Origin: Planctomycetota bacterium
GTDB lineage: Bacteria; Planctomycetota; PUPC01; DSUN01
Assembly: GCA_016872875.1 (NCBI GenBank)
Contig: VGYW01000319.1
Span: 1 to 9,810 of the forward strand
Length of the DNA stretch: 9,810 nt
Direction of reading: 5' to 3'
A model generated the notes under the pieces. That model was not told the DNA's origin, did not search any database, and worked only from the letters and a program-made list of their open reading frames with translations. Positions 1-5,900 of this stretch are shown here, one piece after another (positions within the stretch are counted from its first letter, which is position 1; the number at the start of each line of letters is the position of its first letter). The translations under genes were made by a program, and so were the position numbers.

Positions 1-147
1 CGCAAGGCACCAGCCACGCCGCGGCACAGCGGCACGCCCGTTGCCCCATGAGCCGCTATCGTGTGCGGCCAGGGGGGTTCAGCTCATGCCCCGCACAAAG
101 CTCTCTCCCTCCTAGACGAAGAGAAGGCCCTCGCGAAAAGCCCATCT

Positions 148-163
148 GCGGCTTCCGAGCCGC
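148..163. repeat. Small perfect inverted repeat (6-bp stem)
   Basis: GCGGCT and AGCCGC flank a 4-base loop, TCCG. As RNA this would be a compact hairpin with a UNCG-like loop, though closed by a U-A pair. It has no T-tract, so it is not a standard terminator. It is one of a cluster of hairpins in this non-coding stretch. Confidence 0.5.
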
Positions 164-214
164 TTGGCGGGACGTGGGCTTCCACCTGTTGGCTTCCTCT
201 TCTCTGGGCTTTCA

Positions 215-230
215 GCCCACGAATGTGGGC
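215..230. repeat. Small perfect inverted repeat (6-bp stem)
   Basis: GCCCAC and GTGGGC flank the loop GAAT. A short CTCTG/CAGAG pair at 202-206 and 235-239 could extend it with an internal loop. Its function is not evident. Confidence 0.45.
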
Positions 231-299
231 GGCACAGAGGAACCAGGGCCCAGCGGAGCACTTCGGAGCAACGGCGCTTCCCAATCGCGCCACGGGGGT

Positions 300-333
300 T
301 TGGGGGGCAAGCCCCGACGGGGCGGCCCCCCAA
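300..333. repeat. Two-stage GC-rich hairpin (9-bp plus 5-bp stems)
   Basis: The outer arms TTGGGGGGC (300-308) and GCCCCCCAA (325-333) are perfectly complementary. They enclose a second stem, GCCCC (311-315) with GGGGC (319-323), around a GAC loop. The total is 14 base pairs in 34 bases, mostly G-C. No T-tract follows on either strand, so an intrinsic terminator is not supported. A small dispersed palindromic element is the simpler reading. Confidence 0.6.
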
Positions 334-442
334 CGTGACGCATGCGAGGGACCAACGCTGAACCGCCCATCCGCACTGCTGCCGCTGCCCCTCCAACGCG
401 GAGAAACCCCGGTGGCGCCTGCTACTCGGCCCAGCCCGCGGC

Positions 443-458
443 CCTGGCGGAAGCCAGG
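443..458. repeat. Small inverted repeat with a GGAA loop
   Basis: CCTGGC and GCCAGG form a perfect 6-bp stem around GGAA, which in RNA would be a GNRA-type tetraloop. It lies directly upstream of the G-tract cluster. No function can be assigned. Confidence 0.45.
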
Positions 459-462
459 CGGC

Positions 463-493
463 GGGCAGAAGGGAGGGCGGGGCGGTGGGCGGG
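463..493 (+). other. Cluster of G-tracts (potential G-quadruplex)
   Basis: Six runs of three or four G (463-465, 471-473, 475-477, 479-482, 487-489, 491-493) lie within 31 bases, separated by 1-5 bases. This satisfies the usual G3+N1-7 pattern for an intramolecular quadruplex on the + strand. In a genome this G-rich such runs also arise by chance, so a role is only inferred. Confidence 0.4.
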
Positions 494-581
494 CCAGCCA
501 ACTTCGGAACAGGACGAACTGCCAGCCACCTCTATCGAAGGGGGAGGTTGGAGTCAAGAGCAGGACCTGACCCGAAGAGGC

Positions 582-607
582 CCCGCGTCAAGGCGCCGCC
601 TTGCGGG
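582..607. repeat. Bulged inverted repeat
   Basis: CAAGGC (589-594) and GCCTTG (598-603) form a perfect stem around GCC. It can be extended by CCCG (582-585) with CGGG (604-607) across a 3-base bulge. It belongs to the hairpin cluster in the non-coding region. A TTG at 601 that could open a longer version of the downstream reading frame lies inside this hairpin and is not a plausible start. Confidence 0.45.
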
Positions 608-697
608 TGACTGGGAGCTCGGGCAGACGCTCCTGTCCAGGTGACAGCGGCGGGAGGTCGAACGCAAGCCTGGGGAGTTCGGCCATTGGGGGGGCGG

Positions 698-735
698 CGG
701 ACCGTCGCGCTTTCGCGCGAAAGCGCGACGGTCCG
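698..735. repeat. Perfect 38-bp palindrome
   Basis: The sequence from 698 to 735 equals its own reverse complement. The symmetry axis lies between 716 and 717, giving 19-bp arms with no spacer; the left arm begins CGGACCGTCGCG. Symmetry breaks at the 697/736 pair. Because it is self-complementary, both strands read the same, and translations of the two strands here share the peptide DRRAFARKRDGP, which shows these reading frames are artefacts. It could extrude as a cruciform, bind a dimeric protein, or be a dispersed palindromic repeat. Nothing in the window decides between these. Confidence 0.85.
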
Positions 736-753
736 GCAGCACACAGAGCTGCC

Positions 754-774
754 CCCTCTCCCAGGGGGAGAGGG
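754..774. repeat. Inverted repeat CCCTCTCCC / GGGAGAGGG
   Basis: Nine-bp perfect arms (754-762 and 766-774) flank a 3-base spacer. I recognise this general CCCTCTCCC-N-GGGAGAGGG form as a common dispersed intergenic element in GC-rich environmental genomes, from memory only. It lies about 80 bases upstream of the first gene. No T-tract follows it. Confidence 0.55.
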
Positions 775-852
775 AACCCGTCAGCCCAAGGATGCCCGCA
801 CATCAGGGGGGCAGTCCTCGCCAGCTTGACCCGCTCTCAGGCAAGACATAAG

Positions 853-2874
853 ATGGCTGCACGGGTGCCGGCAAAGGAGCAGAGCTTGGGTGGAAAGAGC
901 ATCGCGACCGCTGTGACCGTGTGCCTGGGCGTCGCACAGGCACTGGCGGGCATGATGGCCCACACGGACAGGAATGGGCGGATTCGCGCTCTGGACTTGT
1001 CGGGCGAGTCCATCGAGATTCGCACGGACCTGCGGGTGCCGACGGAGGGATGGAAGAAGATCCACAACCTGGATGCGGCGAAGGAGGTGAAGGCGAGCCA
1101 CGGGGCCGACACGTGGAAGTGGGCGGGAGCCATCGAGCCGGAGCCGGGACAGATGTTCCGCTTCGAGCAGACGCTTCGGCAGGAGGCGGAGGCGATTCGC
1201 CTGTCGCTGCGGGTCGCGTGCGAGGCCGAGGTGAAGACGGAGGGGGTGTACTTCTGGCTGGACCTGCCGACAGCGGTTTTCGGCGGGGGAACGTGCGAGC
1301 TGTCGAACGGGGCGGAGGCCAAGAGCGCGCAGATGCCGCCGGAGAAGCCGGCGAGCCGCCACTTCCTGGCGGGTCAGGCGAGCCGGGCCGAGTTCGCGCC
1401 ACCTTCAGGCAAGCCAACCCTCTCCGTGACCCTCAGCCCGGCATGCCAGGTGACTGTGCAGGATAACCGCGAGTGGAACACGCCGACCTACTCGGCCCTC
1501 ATTCGTCTCCCCGTGGCAAAATGGGCGAAGGGGACAACGGGGACGCTCGACGTGACGCTCAAGCTCTCGGGCGAGGCTGATATGTCGCCCGCAACGCTCA
1601 CGGTGGACCCCAGCAAGGTGCGGTATCGCCTCGACGGGTTCGGGGGGAACTACTGCTTCAACATCGAATCGCCCGTGACGCAGTACACGCTCGACAACCT
1701 CCGCGTGGCCTGGGCACGGACCGAGATGACGCCGCCCGAGTGGGAGCCTGAAAACGACAATGCCTCCCCCGACGAGACGAATTGGGCGGCGCTGGCGAAG
1801 AACGACGCGCCCGACACGAATCTGCGGCGCGAGTTCCTCCTCGCCCAGCAGATTCAGCGCAAGGGCATCCCATACTCGATCACCATCTGGCGGCTGCCCG
1901 AGTGGGTCTACACCGATCCCGGCAAAGGGCCGGCGGCCTTCGGGCGGCGGATCGCCGACGGCAAGTGGCCCGAAGTCCTCGAATGCATCGGCTCATATCT
2001 GGTCTACGCCAAGAAGCAGTACGGGGTGGAGCCCGACCTGTTTTCGTTCAACGAGCCCGACGGCGGGGTGCGGGTGAAGTTCAGCGCGGAGGAGCACCGC
2101 GACGCGATCAAGCGCCTCGGGGCGCACTTCGAGAAGCTGGGCCTGAAGACGAAGATGCTCCTGGGGGACGTGTGCCACGCCCGCGGCACCCACACCTACG
2201 CGCTCCCCGCGGCGAACGACCCCGAGGCCCTGCGCTACATCGGGGCGGTCTCGTTCCACTCCTGGGGCGGGGCCAAACCGAGCGAGTACGCCGCGTGGTC
2301 GGACCTGGCCGACAAGCTGAAGCTGCCGCTCCTCGTGGCGGAGCTGGGCGTGGACGCCTGGGCCTGGCGCGGCGCCGCCTACAACACCTTCGACTACGCC
2401 CTCCGCGAGGTGCGCATGTACCAGGAAATCGTCGCCCACGCCCGGCCCCGCGGCACAATGCAGTGGGAATTCACCTCAGATTATGGTACAGTAAAGGTTG
2501 ACAAGGACGGGCAGTTGGTGCCCACGGTGCGCTTCTGGTTCGTGAAACACTTCTGCAACCTCACCCCGCCGAAGGCCGACGTGTTGGCCGCAAGCTCGGA
2601 CAATCCGAAGGTGCTCGTCACGGCGTTTCGTGGCGAGGGGCCGGCCTACACGCTGCACGTTGCGAACTTCGGGGCGGCGCGGCCCGCGGCCATCAGCGGC
2701 CTGCCCGCTGAGCTGAGGAGCTTGCGGGCCGTTCGGACCGGTGCCGCGGAGAGCTTCAAGGAGCTGCCCGCCGTGGCCGTGGAGGGCGGCGCGGCGAAGG
2801 TGCAGCTCGCGCAGCAATCGCTTCTCACGCTGACCACCCTGCCCGCTGAAGCAGGCAGGGTGGATTCCAGATGA
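853..2874 (+). CDS. Secreted clan GH-A glycoside hydrolase, GH30-like
   Basis: This is a predicted exported glycosidase of about 673 residues, numbered from the ATG at 853. I chose that start because the protein then opens with a signal peptide: charged start, hydrophobic segment about residues 16-31, and a cleavage motif AQALA ending at 32. The frame stays open upstream to 601, but that part is not protein-like and crosses the palindrome. The ribosome binding site is weak (AGG at 839-841). Residues about 40-245 look like a beta-sandwich. A TIM-barrel catalytic domain begins near RLDGFGG (D261), which recalls GH30. SFNEP contains the likely acid/base E401, FHSWGG (H469) suits strand 6, VAELG gives the likely nucleophile E497, and MQWEF (536-540) suits strand 8. 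The 96-residue E-E spacing fits clan GH-A retaining enzymes. A C-terminal beta domain follows. Substrate is unknown, and GH39 or another GH-A family is possible. Confidence 0.8.
   Translation: MAARVPAKEQSLGGKSIATAVTVCLGVAQALAGMMAHTDRNGRIRALDLSGESIEIRTDLRVPTEGWKKIHNLDAAKEVKASHGADTWKWAGAIEPEPGQMFRFEQTLRQEAEAIRLSLRVACEAEVKTEGVYFWLDLPTAVFGGGTCELSNGAEAKSAQMPPEKPASRHFLAGQASRAEFAPPSGKPTLSVTLSPACQVTVQDNREWNTPTYSALIRLPVAKWAKGTTGTLDVTLKLSGEADMSPATLTVDPSKVRYRLDGFGGNYCFNIESPVTQYTLDNLRVAWARTEMTPPEWEPENDNASPDETNWAALAKNDAPDTNLRREFLLAQQIQRKGIPYSITIWRLPEWVYTDPGKGPAAFGRRIADGKWPEVLECIGSYLVYAKKQYGVEPDLFSFNEPDGGVRVKFSAEEHRDAIKRLGAHFEKLGLKTKMLLGDVCHARGTHTYALPAANDPEALRYIGAVSFHSWGGAKPSEYAAWSDLADKLKLPLLVAELGVDAWAWRGAAYNTFDYALREVRMYQEIVAHARPRGTMQWEFTSDYGTVKVDKDGQLVPTVRFWFVKHFCNLTPPKADVLAASSDNPKVLVTAFRGEGPAYTLHVANFGAARPAAISGLPAELRSLRAVRTGAAESFKELPAVAVEGGAAKVQLAQQSLLTLTTLPAEAGRVDSR
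2834..2863. repeat. Perfect 10-bp inverted repeat at the 3' end of the glycosidase gene
   Basis: CCACCCTGCC (2834-2843) and GGCAGGGTGG (2854-2863) flank a 10-base loop. The repeat lies inside the coding sequence, ending 8 bases before the stop codon, and abuts the heptamer repeat. No T-tract follows, so it is not a clear terminator. It could cause partial attenuation, stabilise the upstream mRNA end, or be a mobile palindromic element that has invaded the gene's 3' end. Confidence 0.65.
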
Positions 2875-2897
2875 CGGATTCCAGATTGCAGATTCGG
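2863..2897 (+). repeat. Degenerate heptamer tandem repeat, GATTCCA family
   Basis: Five consecutive 7-base units can be read: GATTCCA, GATGACG, GATTCCA, GATTGCA, GATTCGG. The second unit provides the TGA stop of the glycosidase gene (2872-2874). The last unit runs into the ribosome binding site of the next gene. A repeat of the same family, in the opposite orientation, lies inside the third gene at 9631-9666. Confidence 0.75.
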
Positions 2898-2899
2898 AG
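2896..2899 (+). promoter_or_regulatory. Ribosome binding site for the 1623-residue protein
   Basis: GGAG followed by purine-rich sequence lies 8 bases before a TTG codon at 2908. This spacing, and the signal peptide that begins right at that TTG, support a TTG start over the later GTG at 2917. Confidence 0.7.
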
Positions 2900-2907
2900 A
2901 AGAAGAA

Positions 2908-5900
2908 TTGAAGACAGTGCGAAGATGGGTGTGGGTGGGGCTTGTGGCGGCATCGGCGGCGAGGGGGGCGGACTGGCCGACGTATCGGGGCGACAACGCG
3001 CGGAGCGGCGTGACCCGTGAGAAGTTGGCGCTGCCGCTGTCGCCCGCCTGGGTCTTCCAGCCGCGCCACGCCCCCGAGCCGGCCTGGGGCGACCCCAACC
3101 CGCGAAAGGTCGGCGGATTCTACGGCTCAATCGAGGGGCGACGAAACCACCACGACGACGTGTTCCACGTGGCGGTTGCGGGCGGCGCGCTCTTCTTCGG
3201 CTCCTCAAGCGACAACAAGGTCTACTGCCTCGACGCCGCGACTGGCCGCGAGCGCTGGAGCTTCTTCACCGGCGGCCCGGTCCGCCTCGCGCCCACCGTG
3301 GCTGAGGGCAAGGTCTACTTCGGCTCGGACGACGGCTGGGTCTATTGCCTCCAGGCCGCCGATGGCTCGGAGGTGTGGAAGCTCCGCGCGGCGCCCAGCG
3401 ACCGCAAGGTGCTCGGCAGCGGCAAGATGGTCTCGCTCTGGCCAGTGCGGACCGGCGTGCTCGTGGACGAGGGCGTGGCCTACTTCGGCGCGGGCATCTT
3501 CCCCGCCGAGGGGGTCTACCTCTACGCCGTGAACGCCGAGGACGGCAAGGCCATCTGGTGCAACGACCGCGGCGGGGCGGACCCGCAGAGCCGCATCTCG
3601 CCCCAGGGCTACCTGCTGGCGTCGAAAACCACGCTCTTCGTGCCCCTGGGGCGCGTCTCCCCCGCCGCGTTCGACCGCGCGACCGGCAAGCTCCTCGGGC
3701 AGCCGACCTTCGGCCACGAGATCGGCGGCACCTACGCGCAGCTTGTTGACGACATGGTGGTGACGGGCACGGAGATGCTCCTGGCCTACGACCAGAAGAC
3801 GCCAGGGAAGCGGCTCGCCTGGTTCCGAGGCCGCCAGGTGGCCTTCGCACGCGACGCGGCGTACATGGCGAACGACGCGGAGCTGGTGGCCCTCGACCGC
3901 GCGACCTATCCGAAGATCAGCCTCGCCGTGCAGGGCATCATGAACCAGCGCGAGCGCATGGCCGAGCCCCTCTCCCTCGCCAGGGGCAACCTCCGCAAGC
4001 TCGAGACCGCCGTGAAGGAGGACGATGAGACGCTGAAGGTGCTGGACAAGGAGATCGCCGAGCTTGCGGCGAAGGGCGAGGCAGCGGCGGCGGACCTCGC
4101 CCGCCTCCAGGGGCACCGTGAGGAAGCCGATGCCGCACTCACGAAGGACACCAAGGCCCTCGATGGCGCGAAGAAGCACCTGGCCAGAATGGAGGACCAG
4201 GCGAAGGCCCTCGCCGAGAAGCTCAAGAAGGCCGAGGCGGAGGTCTCCACCGCAGTCCTCTGGCGCGCCCAGGCCGAATGCCCCGAGGCACTGGTGCTGG
4301 CGGACGGCGCCGTTTTCGCGGGCGGCAAGGGGAAGGTCGTGGGCATTGACACCGCGACCGGCAAGGAGGGCTGGAGCGCCCAGGTGGAGGGCACGGCGAA
4401 GGGCCTCGCTGTGGCTGATGGAAGCCTGTTCGTCAGTACCGACACCGGGGCGATCTACTGCTTCGGAAGACCGCCTAAAGGCCGAACTACGAACGAGCCA
4501 GAAGTCGTCAAGCAGCCCATCGAGGCCGCGCCTTTCCCGAAGGATGGGCTGACGCCGGCCTACGAGGCGGCGGCCGAGCGGATCGTGAGCGCGACGGGCG
4601 TCACGAAGGGCTTCTGCCTGCTGCTCGGCAACGACACTGGCCGCCTGGCCGCCGAGCTTGCGAGGCGGACCGAGCTGCGAATCGTGGCCGTCTGCGGCAG
4701 CGGCGAGGCGAACGCCGCGGCCGCACGCAAGGCGCTCGACGCCACCGGACTCTACGGCTCGCGGGTCACTATCGAGCACGTCAAGCCCCCGCTCGTGCCC
4801 TACTCTGACTACTTCGCAAACCTCGTGGTGTCGGAGGGCGCGTTCACAAAGGGCATGCTCCCCTTCGATGCGAAGGACGTGTTGCGCACGCTGCGGCCGC
4901 TCGGCGGCAAGCTCTTCATCGGCGCGCCCGCCGAGGCGAAGGACAAGCTCAAGCCGCCCTCCGAGGAGGCGCTCCGCTCCTGGGCGGACTCCGCGCCCCT
5001 CGAAGGCGCAAAGGTGACGGCTGAGGGCGGCCTGTGGCTCGCCTTCACCCGCGGGCCGCTCGCGGGGGCGGGGAGCTGGACCCACGAGTACGCCGAGCCG
5101 GGCAACACCACGTGCGGCGACGACCAGCTCGTTCGCTGCCCCCTCGGCGTCCTCTGGTTCGGCGAGCCGGGGCCGGGGAAGATGCAGGAGCGCCACGTCC
5201 GCGTGGCCGCGCCCCTTGCCGTCAACGGCCGCTTCTTCGCACAGGGCGTCGGCACCCTGATGGCCTACGACGCCTACAACGGCCTCAAGCTCTGGGAGAA
5301 AGCCGTCCCCGGCATTGACCGCATCGTGGTCTCTGCCGAGGCGAGCAACATGGCGGCGAACGCCGACAGCATCTTCGTGGCCGTGGGCGACAAGTGCTTC
5401 CGCTTCGACGCCGCGACGGGCGAGGTGAAGACCACCTACGCCCTCCCGCCCACGGAGGCCAAAGACCCCAAGAAGCGCTCCTGGGGCTACCTGGCCGTGG
5501 TGGGCGACACCGTCTTCGGCTCGCGCTCCGCCGTGGCGCGCTCCGCCGAGGCGCTCTTCGCACTCGATGTCCCCTCGGGCGCCCTTCGCTGGAGCCACAA
5601 GGGCGTGAGCATCCCACATAGCTCGATCTCCATCGGCGACGGGCAGGTGATGTTCGTGGACAATCCGAGCGCGGAGCAGCGCAAGGAGGTGCTCAAGGAG
5701 AAGCTGGCCGAGTTCGAGAAGCTCACGGGCGCGGACCGCCTGAAGGCCGAGAAGGAGCTTAAGGCGGCCTCGGTCCGCCTCATCGTCGTCCTCGATGCCG
5801 CAACGGGCAAGCCCGTGTGGGAGAAGGCGCTGGACATGACCGGCTGCGGCGGCGGGGCCTACTACTCCGCGCTCGGCAGCATCTACGCCAAAGGTGTGCT

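Larger units (their letters stand above)
1..852. other. Long non-coding, hairpin-rich region upstream of the operon
   Basis: I see no credible gene here. The longest open frames, on either strand, give low-complexity Gly/Pro/Arg/Ala-rich peptides with no recognisable domain, signal peptide or good ribosome binding site. Several overlap each other in different frames, as expected for GC-rich non-coding DNA. The tail of an upstream gene could occupy the first 50-110 bases (frame 1 stays open to a TGA at 49-51), but nothing identifies it. What the region does hold is a high density of inverted repeats: 148-163, 215-230, 300-333, 443-458, 582-607, 698-735 and 754-774, plus G-tracts at 463-493. 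That looks like an accumulation of small dispersed palindromic elements, or possibly a structured leader. I could not recognise any known RNA family or a convincing promoter. Confidence 0.6.

Noticed and set aside
61..570. Open frames in the upstream region (169 codons on +, 157 codons at 84-557 on -)
   Set aside because: Low-complexity Gly/Pro/Arg/Ser peptides, overlapping one another and crossing several hairpins, with no domain or ribosome binding site.
601..852. Longer version of the glycosidase gene starting at TTG 601
   Set aside because: The added 84 residues are arginine/glycine/serine-rich, cross the 38-bp palindrome and another hairpin, and would put the signal peptide in the middle of the protein. 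The ATG at 853 places it at the N-terminus.
826..854. Possible promoter, TTGACC with TAAGAT 17 bases later
   Set aside because: The -10-like element overlaps the start codon at 853, so transcription would begin inside the gene. The match is probably chance.
2834..2863. Intrinsic terminator after the glycosidase gene
   Set aside because: The stem is inside the coding sequence and no T-tract follows. The next gene starts only 33 bases after the stop with a good ribosome binding site, which favours read-through.
2863..2897. CRISPR or insertion-sequence end
   Set aside because: The units are 7 bases, contiguous and degenerate, with no spacers. There is no transposase gene in the window.
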